Shown: positions 1-8,760, counted from the first letter of the stretch. The stretch: DNA of 64,000 nt from Pseudobdellovibrionaceae bacterium (GCA_002722705.1 PBMP01000024.1:1-64000); one strand, 5' to 3'. Program-made: numbers and translations. The notes: a model not told the origin generated them from the letters alone.

Positions 1-630
1 ACTTTAATGGCAGCAGATATTCTTCTTTATCAAACAAACCTTGTCCCCGTAGGTAAAGACCAAAAACAGCACTTAGAACTGACTCGAGATCTTGCAGGAA
101 GAATGAATACAAAATTTGGTTCTGATCAAAAACCTCTCTTCAAAATTCCAGAACCTTTTATCCCACCCGTCGGTGCTAAAATCATGGACCTTCAAGATCC
201 AACAAAAAAAATGAGTAAATCTTCTCAAAGCGATTCAGGAACTGTTTTTCTGACAGACGACGAAAAAAAAATCATGAAAAAAGTAAAAAGAGCAGTTACT
301 GATTCTGGATCTGAAATTCGATTTGACGAAAATTCACAACCAGGCGTTTCTAATCTTCTCACCATTCAGGCAGTTCTCACTGGAGAGTCTATCGAATCTC
401 GTGTGAAAGCTTATGAAGGAAAACAATACGGACACCTTAAAATTGAAACCGGAGAAATGATTGTAGAAAACCTCCGTCCTTTACAAGAAGAAATGAATCG
501 ACTCTTAGAAGACAAAGCCGAACTCGATCAAATCTTAAAAAAGGGTGCACTCAAAGCCAGAGAAAAAGCAAGTCAAACACTTGATCACGTCTATTCATCT
601 ATTGGTTTTTTTCCTAGAGTTTCACTATGA
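1..630 (+). CDS. trpS: Tryptophan-tRNA ligase, C-terminal part (5' end outside window)
   Basis: Charges tRNA-Trp with tryptophan in the cytoplasm (class I aminoacyl-tRNA synthetase). The reading frame is open from base 1, so the gene begins upstream of the window. The visible part starts inside the Rossmann fold with the family stretch MAADILLYQTNLVPVGKDQK, followed by the KMSKS loop (KKMSKSSQSD, near bases 208-237) that binds ATP, and the helical C-terminal domain. The stop overlaps the start of the next gene in an ATGA, so the two are probably translationally coupled. The family identity is clear; only the N-terminal HIGH-motif half is missing. Confidence 0.96.
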   Translation, partial: TLMAADILLYQTNLVPVGKDQKQHLELTRDLAGRMNTKFGSDQKPLFKIPEPFIPPVGAKIMDLQDPTKKMSKSSQSDSGTVFLTDDEKKIMKKVKRAVTDSGSEIRFDENSQPGVSNLLTIQAVLTGESIESRVKAYEGKQYGHLKIETGEMIVENLRPLQEEMNRLLEDKAELDQILKKGALKAREKASQTLDHVYSSIGFFPRVSL

Positions 631-1130
631 TCCGAATTTTTGTTTGTTCCTTTACCTTTTTTATTTCGTGCTCTTCGTTTGCAATTCCTGCGCGCTTTAT
701 CCAAGTCGAACCTGACCTTTTTCGAGGAGGAGCTCTTGAAGAAACGATTGACTTTGAAGAGCTCAAAAGTTTTGGAGTCAAAACCATCTTAAACCTCAGA
801 TGGAACCCGTGGCTCAATAAAAAAGAACAAGAAAAAGCCTCTGAAATGGGATTTGAATGGTTTTCTGAGCCCATGATCATCATCAAAACCCCTTCTCACA
901 AACAACTCTCACGAATTTATGAAGTCATGACAAATCCAGGAATGAGACCCTTATACGTCCACTGTAAGCACGGAAAAGATCGAACAGGGCTCGCTTTTGG
1001 CCTGTACCGCGTCCACCATGACCAGTGGCGTCCAATCATGGCTTATCGAGAGATGTTAAAAATTGGGTTTTCTCAGTGGCTCATTCCCCTTAAAAGAGCC
1101 TTTTGGAAACATGCTCGATCTGATTTTTAG
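627..1130 (+). CDS. Exported dual-specificity/tyrosine phosphatase-like protein
   Basis: A 167-residue protein with the cysteine-phosphatase P-loop HCKHGKDRTG (Cys-x5-Arg) near residues 112-121 and the preceding conserved stretch FRGGAL, typical of DSP/PTP-like phosphatases. The first ~19 residues form a hydrophobic signal peptide ending SSFA, so the enzyme should act outside the cytoplasm; the substrate (phosphoprotein, phosphoinositide or other) cannot be told. Its ATG overlaps the trpS stop by four bases. I see the fold signature and the signal peptide directly; the exported location is inference. A weak lipobox-like ISC in the signal is not convincing. Confidence 0.8.
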   Translation: MIRIFVCSFTFFISCSSFAIPARFIQVEPDLFRGGALEETIDFEELKSFGVKTILNLRWNPWLNKKEQEKASEMGFEWFSEPMIIIKTPSHKQLSRIYEVMTNPGMRPLYVHCKHGKDRTGLAFGLYRVHHDQWRPIMAYREMLKIGFSQWLIPLKRAFWKHARSDF

Positions 1131-1208
1131 GTGAAATGAGCTTGCCTTATCTGATCGTTTCGATATGATGACGTCATTCTATGGATTTTAACGTGAGGGA
1201 GATATCCA

Positions 1209-1985
1209 TTGGCAAACCGAGCACCCATTACCATTCGATTGGATAGCTTTGAAGGTCCATTAGACCTTCTTCTCTACCTCATTCAAAGTAATGAATTGGA
1301 CATTTCAAAAGTTTCTATCTCCAAAATTACGGATCAATACCTATCTTATATCCGACTCATTAGAGAGCTCAATTTCGACATGGCCAGTGACTTCTTAATT
1401 ATGGCAGCCACCCTTCTTCTTTGGAAAAGTCGAGCAATTCTTCCTAAAGAAGAAGAGGAGTCAGAAGACGACTCAGAAGAAGTTGGTCCTTCTGAAGAGG
1501 ACCTAATTCTTCAGCTTTTAGAACATCAGCGTTTCTTAGCTGCGGGAGATGAAATCAGCCAGCTCCCTCGCCTTGATGAAGACCTCTTTAATCGTCCAAA
1601 CAAAAGACCTCCAATCGAAAGAATCTGGAGAGAGATGAATATCAATGACCTTGCTATGGGATATCAAGAGTGCTTAGTTCGCTCTCGTAAGAGAAAAAAT
1701 ATTTTAAGGAAAGAAACCGTCTCTTTAAGTGGCATGATTAGGGAAATAAACGAAAAACTGATCATAGGAGAACCCACTCCACTGGATCGTTTCTATGCTC
1801 ACAGTAAAGAAGCTGGTGACAAAGTCGTCGCTTTTCTTGCTTCTCTAGAGCTAGGAAAAAGAAAAAAACTTCGGGTTCACCAAGAGCTTACTTATCATCC
1901 TATTTATATTGAACTTATGGAAAAAATTGATGAACTTGAAATCAGTCTTGCAGGTGCAGAATTTGATGCCCCTGCCCCACTCTAA
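1209..1985 (+). CDS. scpA: Segregation and condensation protein A (kleisin)
   Basis: ScpA bridges the Smc heads in the bacterial condensin Smc-ScpAB, needed for chromosome segregation. The 258-residue protein has the family N-terminus (FEGPLDLLLYLI, residues ~14-25), an acidic linker (residues ~78-98) and a C-terminal winged-helix region that contacts the Smc head. The start is a TTG preceded by a GAGGGAGA ribosome site; the family motif begins only a few residues in, which supports this start. scpB follows after nine bases, the usual operon arrangement. Confidence 0.95.
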   Translation: MANRAPITIRLDSFEGPLDLLLYLIQSNELDISKVSISKITDQYLSYIRLIRELNFDMASDFLIMAATLLLWKSRAILPKEEEESEDDSEEVGPSEEDLILQLLEHQRFLAAGDEISQLPRLDEDLFNRPNKRPPIERIWREMNINDLAMGYQECLVRSRKRKNILRKETVSLSGMIREINEKLIIGEPTPLDRFYAHSKEAGDKVVAFLASLELGKRKKLRVHQELTYHPIYIELMEKIDELEISLAGAEFDAPAPL

Positions 1986-1994
1986 AGGAAAATT

Positions 1995-3389
1995 ATGACC
2001 TTAGAAAATGACAATAAAATTCTTTCAGAAGAACTTAAAACAGCGCAAGAAGAAATGGAATCGATCCAAGAAGAAATGGCTCATGATGAAATTTCAATTG
2101 CTGAGTCAGACGAATCTGATTTAGATCGCTTGGCCACTGCGATGGAAAAAGAGCAGGAAGAAAGTCAAAAAGAACTCGAAGCTCAAGTGAATCTCGATTC
2201 AAAAGAAGCAAAAGAAGAATTAGAACAACAAATCAAAGAAGATGAACTTCTTGAAGCGGAACTTAAAAAAGAAGCGGAAGAAGAAGTAGACCCACTGGAT
2301 CCTGAACTCCTCGCAGCCCTTCCGTCTCAAGATGAGGATGGAAAATACGATTTAAATGAACTTCAATCCTGCCTGGACGTTTTGTTTTTTATGTCTGACC
2401 GTCCAGTGAACATGAAACGAATTCAAGACTTCCTCACTCTATCGATACCAAAAGAGGAAATTTTAGAAGCGATTGACCTTCTGAAACAACACTATGAAAA
2501 CAGCGTTCACGGATATACTCTGATGGAAATCAACGGAGGATACCAGCTTCGAACAAAACCCATCCGAGCTGCGCTCATTCGAAAGCTCTCAAAAGTCCAA
2601 ACCCAAAGACTTTCTCGTGGAGCAATGGAAACGCTTGCAATCACTGCTTATCGGCAACCGGTTATGAAAGAAGATATCGACAAAGTTCGAGGGGTCGACT
2701 CTTCCCACTTTATCCGAGGATTAATGGACAAAAAACTCATTGCAATTACGGGAAGGTCAGAGCTTCCCGGTCGTCCAATGCTTTATTCTACAACCTCTCA
2801 CTTTTTAGAAGTTTTTGCGCTCAATAAAATTGAAGATCTTCCTCCACTTCGAGAGCTAGAGCAAATGATTCCCACCTCAGAAGCCACTGAAGAAGATCCA
2901 AAAATCCTAGCAATGCGTAAGCTCGTTTCTCAAATGAAAGAAGACAAAGAACGAATTTCTTTTGACCCGAAAGAAGATGAAAAAATCTTAGGAGAACTTA
3001 AAGAAAACGTAAAATCGATCTCAGCTTCAACCCCTTATCTTGATGCTCAAAATCTCCTGGAAAAAGAAGCAAAAGACGGAACTCTCTCTGAAGAAGATCA
3101 AGCCGCACTCTCTGGCGAAGCCGTTGTTTCTGAAGAAGGAGATCTTTTCTCATCTCCAAAGAAAACGATGCAAGAACTTGCTCTAGAAAAAGCGATGGCT
3201 CAGTTTGAGGAAGAGACCGATGCTGAAGAGATTGCAATCTTAGAGGGACAAGAACCTAGCCCTGAGCCCGAAACCGTTGAGCTCAGCGATGATGAAATTC
3301 AACAAATCGAGGCCTCCCTTGGACTAACTCGGGAAGATTCTCAAGAAGAAGAAACTCCTTCTTCCAATGAGCCTTCAGTTGAAGTATAA
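1995..3389 (+). CDS. scpB: Segregation and condensation protein B with long acidic extensions
   Basis: ScpB dimerises through winged helices and binds ScpA in the condensin complex. The conserved core (tandem winged helices, including RGAMETLAITAYRQPV and GRSELPGRPMLY) covers roughly residues 112-292. The protein is 464 residues, about twice the usual ScpB length: an N-terminal ~110-residue and a C-terminal ~170-residue region are rich in Glu, Asp and Lys, probably disordered or coiled-coil. It lies directly behind scpA. The core assignment is firm; the role of the acidic arms is unknown. Confidence 0.93.
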   Translation: MTLENDNKILSEELKTAQEEMESIQEEMAHDEISIAESDESDLDRLATAMEKEQEESQKELEAQVNLDSKEAKEELEQQIKEDELLEAELKKEAEEEVDPLDPELLAALPSQDEDGKYDLNELQSCLDVLFFMSDRPVNMKRIQDFLTLSIPKEEILEAIDLLKQHYENSVHGYTLMEINGGYQLRTKPIRAALIRKLSKVQTQRLSRGAMETLAITAYRQPVMKEDIDKVRGVDSSHFIRGLMDKKLIAITGRSELPGRPMLYSTTSHFLEVFALNKIEDLPPLRELEQMIPTSEATEEDPKILAMRKLVSQMKEDKERISFDPKEDEKILGELKENVKSISASTPYLDAQNLLEKEAKDGTLSEEDQAALSGEAVVSEEGDLFSSPKKTMQELALEKAMAQFEEETDAEEIAILEGQEPSPEPETVELSDDEIQQIEASLGLTREDSQEEETPSSNEPSVEV

Positions 3390-3397
3390 CGCACCCT

Positions 3398-4195
3398 ATG
3401 CCTGCTGAAAGAATTCAAAAAATTATCGCCCAAGCCGGGCTTGCCTCACGAAGAGAAGCTGAGGTCTGGATCAAAGAAGGCCGTGTAACGGTCAATGGAA
3501 GAGTTTCCACTTTAGGGGACAAAGCTGATCCAGCCGAAGATGCAATTAAAGTGAAAGGTAAGCTCCTGACCCAGCCCAAAGCGACCCTTGTTTACTACGC
3601 CTTTTACAAGCCTAGTGGCGTCATTGGAATGATGAATATTGATCGAAGCGGAAGAAGAACCCTCAGAGATTATTTTGGAAAAATGAAATCAAAAGTTTTT
3701 CCAATAGGAAGAATGCCCTTTTTAACAGAAGGACTTGTTCTCATGACCAACGATGGTGATTTAGGTCAAAAAGTTCAACGTTCTAAAAAGATCGTTCGGA
3801 TTTTTGAAGTGAAAGCTAGCGGAAAACAAAGCCAAAAAGAAATCGAAAAACTTCTAAAAGGAAGTAAAATTGAAGGGAAATTAGTACAACCGCTTCACGC
3901 TGAAATCTCAAAAATGCTCACCAACAAAACGAAATTTAAGGTCGCTTTTGAAGGGATGAATTCAGTTGACTTAAAAACTCTGTTTATGCGCTGTGGAATG
4001 AATATCGAGCAAATTACTTTGACTCATATTGGACAAATCAATTTGAAAGAACTGACCCGAGGAAAATATAAACGTCTCAAAAAAAGCCAATTTGAAGCAT
4101 TAATCCTTCAACCTGAGTTAGGTCATCAGTTTATTAAAAAAGCAGAAGTCTCTTCTGAAAAACAATCTTCTTCAAAATCCAATTTATCTCGTTGA
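3398..4195 (+). CDS. Degenerate RluB/RsuA-family pseudouridine synthase, probably inactive
   Basis: A 265-residue member of the RluB/RluE/RluF/RsuA family, which converts specific rRNA uridines to pseudouridine. The N-terminal S4 RNA-binding domain (ERIQKIIAQAGLASRREAE, residues ~4-22) is intact. In the catalytic motif, normally GRLDxxTEGLLLLTNDG with the nucleophilic Asp after GRL, this protein has GRMPFLTEGLVLMTNDG, so the Asp is Pro. The downstream GRNRxVRRM motif is also lost (GMNSVDLKTLFM). The frame is otherwise open and in the standard scpAB-linked place, so it is not simply decayed. An intact paralogue lies at 31084-31806. It may act as an RNA-binding ribosome-assembly factor (inference). 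Confidence 0.85.
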   Translation: MPAERIQKIIAQAGLASRREAEVWIKEGRVTVNGRVSTLGDKADPAEDAIKVKGKLLTQPKATLVYYAFYKPSGVIGMMNIDRSGRRTLRDYFGKMKSKVFPIGRMPFLTEGLVLMTNDGDLGQKVQRSKKIVRIFEVKASGKQSQKEIEKLLKGSKIEGKLVQPLHAEISKMLTNKTKFKVAFEGMNSVDLKTLFMRCGMNIEQITLTHIGQINLKELTRGKYKRLKKSQFEALILQPELGHQFIKKAEVSSEKQSSSKSNLSR

Positions 4196-4220
4196 CTTCG
4201 ATACCTTGCAGAAGTATAAA
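4192..4220 (+). promoter_or_regulatory. Sigma-70-type promoter of tRNA-fMet
   Basis: TTGACT (4192-4197), a 17-base spacer, then TATAAA (4215-4220), 22 bases before the mature tRNA 5' end. The -35 box overlaps the TGA stop of the preceding gene, so the tRNA is transcribed independently. Confidence 0.8.
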
Positions 4221-4242
4221 TTGGGAACTCGAAACAGTTTGA

Positions 4243-4319
<77 letters not shown>

Positions 4320-4328
4320 TTTGAGAGG

Positions 4329-4361
4329 CCCGTTTTTGTTGATTCAAAAACGGGTTTTTTT
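4329..4361 (+). terminator. Rho-independent terminator of tRNA-fMet
   Basis: Perfect 10-bp stem CCCGTTTTTG / CAAAAACGGG (4329-4338 and 4345-4354), six-base loop, then a run of seven T. Confidence 0.9.
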
Positions 4362-4477
4362 ATTTTGTCTTACCTATACTTCTTTTCTATCAATTTTTAA
4401 ATCAGTTATTCCGAACCGAATTTAAACCAAACATCAATTATTAAAAATCATTCAGATTAAATAAAAAAGGAGAATAC

Positions 4478-5473
4478 ATGGTTTCCATTATACGACTTGG
4501 CATTGTCAGTCTTATTTCTATTTTAAGCCTCAATACATGGGGCGCAGGAACTTATACTGGTCCTGTTCAAACAATCGCAAGCTTTGATGCATCACTATTA
4601 GAAGCTCCGGAATCGGTAGCAGCTTATTTTGATGGAACATTGTATGTATCTTTGTCACTCACCGGACAAATCGTAACGATTTCTCCCGATGGAACTCAAA
4701 ACCTCTTAGCAACTTTAGATTTGGGTGCACCTCCACTCACTCCTTGCTTAGGATATCTTCCCATTATGGGGGCGATCGCTTTAGATATTGCCGGAAATGC
4801 ATATATTTCAGTCGCTTCTTGTGATCCTATGAAACGAGGAATTTGGAGAGTGACTCCACAAGGAAACACCAAATTAGTGGCAAGCCTACCCACGGATGCT
4901 CTTCCAAACGGGATTGAGGTTTTCTTAGGAAAGGTCTTTGTGGCAGACTCTGGATCTGGCAGGGTGTGGACTGCTTCTATTTTTGGAAATGGTGAACCTG
5001 CGAAAATCTGGGCAGAATCAGACTTACTTACCCCTGTCCCAAATCCATATGGTGCTCCTGGATCAAATGGAATTCAGTACTACCGTGGTGAAATGATCGT
5101 CGCAAATTCTAGTGCAAACACATTGGTAGCAATCCCTGTGAATCTCTTTAATTTAAAACATGGTGGAGAAGCCTATGTGAAACATCAACTCCAAATTGGA
5201 TGTGACGATTTTACCTTTGATAAAGATGGAAGCATTTATTGTACAACTGATCCATTTCAAACAATTCAAAAAATTCATGTCGATGGAACAGTTGAAATCC
5301 TACTCGATGCTGAAAACGGACTCGATGGACCAACCTCCGCTACGTTTGGACGCCTTGGACACAACACGACTCTTTACTTTAGCAATGCTGCATTTCCATT
5401 TTTTCCAAGTACAGGAAATGGACCCTCGATTCAGTCAATTGAACTTGATGTCAGAGGTTATACATTCGATTAA
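4478..5473 (+). CDS. Exported SMP-30/gluconolactonase-like beta-propeller protein
   Basis: 331 residues with an N-terminal signal peptide (about 23 residues, ending WGA) and then repeated blades of the type FDGTLYVS, ITISPDG, VTPQGNTKLV, IQKIHVDGTVEIL. These resemble the SMP-30/LRE or NHL-like six-bladed propellers. Catalytic function (a lactonase) is possible but no specific substrate can be read; four cysteines may form disulfides in the periplasm. A good AAGGAG site precedes the ATG by six bases. It stands alone, between the tRNA terminator and its own terminator. Confidence 0.65.
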   Translation: MVSIIRLGIVSLISILSLNTWGAGTYTGPVQTIASFDASLLEAPESVAAYFDGTLYVSLSLTGQIVTISPDGTQNLLATLDLGAPPLTPCLGYLPIMGAIALDIAGNAYISVASCDPMKRGIWRVTPQGNTKLVASLPTDALPNGIEVFLGKVFVADSGSGRVWTASIFGNGEPAKIWAESDLLTPVPNPYGAPGSNGIQYYRGEMIVANSSANTLVAIPVNLFNLKHGGEAYVKHQLQIGCDDFTFDKDGSIYCTTDPFQTIQKIHVDGTVEILLDAENGLDGPTSATFGRLGHNTTLYFSNAAFPFFPSTGNGPSIQSIELDVRGYTFD

Positions 5474-5495
5474 TCACAGCTAACTGCAATAATTG

Positions 5496-5529
5496 AAGCC
5501 AGGTGTTTTAAGTAACACCTGGCTTATTT
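5496..5529 (+). terminator. Rho-independent terminator after the beta-propeller gene
   Basis: Perfect 12-bp inverted repeat AAGCCAGGTGTT / AACACCTGGCTT (5496-5507, 5514-5525) with a six-base loop, followed by ATTTT. Confidence 0.8.
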
Positions 5530-5667
5530 TAGAAGTCATTTATCTCTCCTTAAAATAAAAACGAATGATTGCAATAGGAGTTTAAACTCAAAAATGAATA
5601 GATTTTATTAGTCTATTAAAATCACACTTTTAGAGGCTCTCAGATTCTTTTTTAAGAGCTTGATTCA

Positions 5668-6063
5668 TCAGTACAAAGGCTCTTCCTCTGTTTTTTCTAA
5701 AACCTTCCCCAGAAACCCAACCAGGATCCCGGAGAAGCACTCTCCATGCACAAAGAGGGTTTTCTCCTCGGAGATTTCTTTTAATCTAAAATAATGTTCT
5801 CCATCAAAAATCCCATTGAAAAACAACTTTCCTTTCCATCTCAATTCCGGAAACTCTGCGCTTTGAATCACAGGATTAATTTTAAAATGAGTTCCATCCG
5901 GAAGGTTTAAAACGACCTTAGCCTTTTGTTGAGGCTTCAATAAGTCACTGATTTCAGAAATAAAAGGATTCCACTTACTGTAACTATCTGTTTTTAAAAG
6001 AATATCCCAAACTTTTTTTGCTGGTGCATGAATTTCTATTGTTGTTTCAATCTGTTTTTTCAT
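5668..6063 (-). CDS. SRPBCC (polyketide cyclase/AHSA1-like) protein with a frameshifted C-terminus
   Basis: A START/SRPBCC-fold protein: the N-terminus (TIEIHAPAKKVWDILLKTDS) and the mid-domain HGECFSGILVGFLGKVLEKT match the family, which binds hydrophobic ligands. The ATG at 6063 is preferred to that at 6072 because AAGGA sits at the right distance from it. The annotated frame ends EKTEEEPLY, but the neighbouring frame encodes the expected C-terminal helix (LMNQALKKESESL) down to a TAA at 5630-5632. A single missing base near 5681-5689 explains this. The fold call is confident; whether the frameshift is real or a sequencing error is open. Confidence 0.75.
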   Translation of the reverse strand: MKKQIETTIEIHAPAKKVWDILLKTDSYSKWNPFISEISDLLKPQQKAKVVLNLPDGTHFKINPVIQSAEFPELRWKGKLFFNGIFDGEHYFRLKEISEEKTLFVHGECFSGILVGFLGKVLEKTEEEPLY

Positions 6064-6199
6064 AAATGCCATCCTTACTCATCTCTCTCCGAATCACAGT
6101 AAAATTATATAAACTTTTTTAGTCTAATATTTTCAAACAGAAAAGACTTTCTATTCAAAAGGTTTGTACTTTTAGATGCATTGCATTAGATCTTCGTTT

Positions 6200-6961
6200 A
6201 TGAAAAGCAACCTTTCTCATATTCTCAATCGAGAGTTTACTCTGAGAGCAAAATCTAACCCTCGGTATTCAAGAAACGCGTTTGCAAAAACCCTGGGAAT
6301 TTCCGCTCCATTTTTAAGTCACCTCCTTCACAATAAAAGAAGACTCACTCCACAGACGGCTCAAAAAATTGCAAAAAATCTCAATCTCCCACCCGAAGAA
6401 ACGAGAACTCTCATTGATGAATCCATCGGTATTCTTCCTCAAACCGATTCACACACATTTGAACGAACGCTCACTTCTGAAGAGTTTGGTTTTCTTTCGG
6501 AAGTTTGGGTCGTAGCACTTCTTGAATACTTAAGTTCACAAGGAGATCGAACACTTCATGGAATTACACTAGCCATGAAAAAGTCTCGCTCTATCATTCG
6601 AGCAACTCTTGAAAGAATGATTTCTTTAGGACTAATAGAAAAACAAGGAAACATTTACGTTAAAAAAGAAAAATCTAGAATTTTTAGTAGTGACACTCCA
6701 AACACTCATCTTAGAAATTTTCATTCAGAACTATTAGAAAAAGGGAAAGAAGCTCTACTCACTCAATCACCTTCTGAAAAAGTAGTCGGTTCGATGACTG
6801 TATCTTTTAGTGAGGCAGACCTCCCCAGAGTAAAAAAAATCATGGAAGAGGCTCAATTAAAAATAGGAAAGATCGCTTTTGAAAATAAAGAAAAAACTGA
6901 AGTTTATTCAATGATTTTTGAATTTTTTAGACTTACAGAAAAAAAGAAAGAGAGAAAATAA
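6200..6961 (+). CDS. TIGR02147/DUF4423 family transcriptional regulator
   Basis: About 253 residues from the second Met; the upstream ATG at 6176 would add eight residues unlike the family N-terminus. An N-terminal lambda-repressor-like helix-turn-helix (NAFAKTLGISAPFLSHLLHN, with RRLTPQTAQKIAKNL following) is followed by a winged-helix DUF4423-like C-terminal domain (LTSEEFGFLSEVW, then TVSFSEADLPRVKKIMEE). This family is expanded in Bdellovibrionota and Fibrobacter. Its stop overlaps the start of the next gene by one base (TAATG), so the two are coupled, as often seen for these regulators and exported partner proteins. Confidence 0.85.
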   Translation: MKSNLSHILNREFTLRAKSNPRYSRNAFAKTLGISAPFLSHLLHNKRRLTPQTAQKIAKNLNLPPEETRTLIDESIGILPQTDSHTFERTLTSEEFGFLSEVWVVALLEYLSSQGDRTLHGITLAMKKSRSIIRATLERMISLGLIEKQGNIYVKKEKSRIFSSDTPNTHLRNFHSELLEKGKEALLTQSPSEKVVGSMTVSFSEADLPRVKKIMEEAQLKIGKIAFENKEKTEVYSMIFEFFRLTEKKKERK

Positions 6962-8754
6962 TGAAAAAAATAGTACCCATAGTTTTGATTCTTGCTCAAA
7001 CAGGATTTTCTCAAAAACCAGAAGTAGAGGGAACTGCCACTGGAGGTGGGGGTAAGTATATTCAAGTTTGTACGGAAAACGGCATGAAAAATGCGCTCTA
7101 TGATCGAGTCATAAAAGAAAAAGAATCTTACATACAAGAAATTGATATTGCTTCACACCTTTACTTCAAGGAAGATTTTGAACTTCTTTCCCAAGCAGTC
7201 ATTCAACTTGATCCTTATGTTCCTGGAATTTGGGAGGATTTTCAAAGAGAATTAAAAACAACCACGATACAATTAACTTCGGTTCGACGTTTTGCGAATC
7301 ACTCTCATAAAAAAATCACACTCTATCACTGTCATTCTAACGAAGAATTTTGGGAAGAATTTAATTCTTATCTATTTGATAATATAAATTTTAGATTCAA
7401 AGTAAGATCCAATCCAGAAACCGTTGATCGAATATTACAGTATCTTAATGAAGTCATTCTCTCTGGAGAAGTACTACCTCTTTCTCAAAAAGACATTGTT
7501 TTTTTTAAAAATGTTTATTTTTTGAAACCAATCTCACACCTTGCTCCAAAAAAAGAGCATAAGAAAAAACCAATTAACATTGGAACTTTGATTAAAATAA
7601 AAAAACACCCTTTAACAAAACCAGCAGTTCGAGCAAATGAAAACCATTTAAAGTGGTTAAGTCAATACTTCCCCTCTCTCACTGACCACTTTAACACCCT
7701 CATGCATGAGACCATGAAATGGAGGCTCACTGATGAGCCCATTCCGCAGTCTCATGAAGACGCTGAACCCAATGTCATCAATCAGATCAATAGAGGTGAG
7801 CCCCTTATTCAAAAAAACGATTATTTATCTTTGATTGAAAAAGATCGACCAGCCCTTCTTTCTCATGAAGTTTGGCTGACTTATTTAGGTTCATTTGAAA
7901 AACTCGACAAAGAACGATATCAAAAAATTACAGCTCTCAACATGGCTTATATTGATCATGACATCGAACATTTCAAAAAAATCTTTCATACACTAACGTC
8001 TAAACCTAAAGCAGATCCAACACAGTATCTATCAAAGACTCTTCATCCGACCTTTTACTACAGTAATTTTACTGATCTTTTTTTTAGAAAGATGAACGAA
8101 GCTTATACTGTAATTACCTTAAAAATAGAGCCGTTAGATGTTTTGAATTCGAAAACTCTCAACTTTTATTCTTATTTAAATGAAAAAGTAAATGAAGAAG
8201 AAGAAAAAGAAATTTACGCGGAAAATCCGGAAATTTTTCTAGAAAGAGAACGCTGGAGTTTTTCAGGGCCATGGTTTGACACCGTTCAATTTTCGAAGAA
8301 GAACTTACTTGAAAAAAGAATATGGAATAATTTAGAAAAACCTCTGTTTCGTCGAGATTTTCCTTCATTAAGAAAAACAATGAAACTTTTTAAACGATCA
8401 GAGAAAAGAGACTCCGTCTTAAAAAATGGTTTTTGGTACTTTCCTGAGCCATCAGAAGCAAATACACTCCATCTTCTTATTCCTCGATCTCAAAAATTAA
8501 GTACTAAAGACACAATCACCATTCCATGTGGTCATTTAAATCTTAAATCTAGGTCACCTCTTCGAAGAACCGTTACATATAAAGTCAAATTGAAAAGAAA
8601 ATCAAAACTAAATAGCCCTGGAATCGGTCGAGATTATCGTCTTAAATTTTCTGTTTACGTAAATGGTGTAGAAAGAAAAATGCTCCAAGCAACAACCTAC
8701 TGTGATAAAGACATCACATTTAAACCAGTAGAGTTTTTAACTCAATTTGATTAA
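6961..8754 (+). CDS. Large exported protein of unknown function, partner of the TIGR02147 regulator
   Basis: 597 residues with a signal peptide (cut near GFSQ). It then has a Gly-rich segment TATGGGGKYIQVC close to the mature N-terminus, which I associate with a family of exported Bdellovibrionota proteins. Around residue 250 it has LMHETMKWRLTDEP, an HE-containing helix like that of the same family. I cannot assign a domain or activity. It is Lys/Phe-rich with few cysteines. The start overlaps the stop of the regulator gene by one base; a bidirectional terminator follows. Confidence 0.7.
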   Translation: MKKIVPIVLILAQTGFSQKPEVEGTATGGGGKYIQVCTENGMKNALYDRVIKEKESYIQEIDIASHLYFKEDFELLSQAVIQLDPYVPGIWEDFQRELKTTTIQLTSVRRFANHSHKKITLYHCHSNEEFWEEFNSYLFDNINFRFKVRSNPETVDRILQYLNEVILSGEVLPLSQKDIVFFKNVYFLKPISHLAPKKEHKKKPINIGTLIKIKKHPLTKPAVRANENHLKWLSQYFPSLTDHFNTLMHETMKWRLTDEPIPQSHEDAEPNVINQINRGEPLIQKNDYLSLIEKDRPALLSHEVWLTYLGSFEKLDKERYQKITALNMAYIDHDIEHFKKIFHTLTSKPKADPTQYLSKTLHPTFYYSNFTDLFFRKMNEAYTVITLKIEPLDVLNSKTLNFYSYLNEKVNEEEEKEIYAENPEIFLERERWSFSGPWFDTVQFSKKNLLEKRIWNNLEKPLFRRDFPSLRKTMKLFKRSEKRDSVLKNGFWYFPEPSEANTLHLLIPRSQKLSTKDTITIPCGHLNLKSRSPLRRTVTYKVKLKRKSKLNSPGIGRDYRLKFSVYVNGVERKMLQATTYCDKDITFKPVEFLTQFD

Positions 8755-8760
8755 AAGAAA

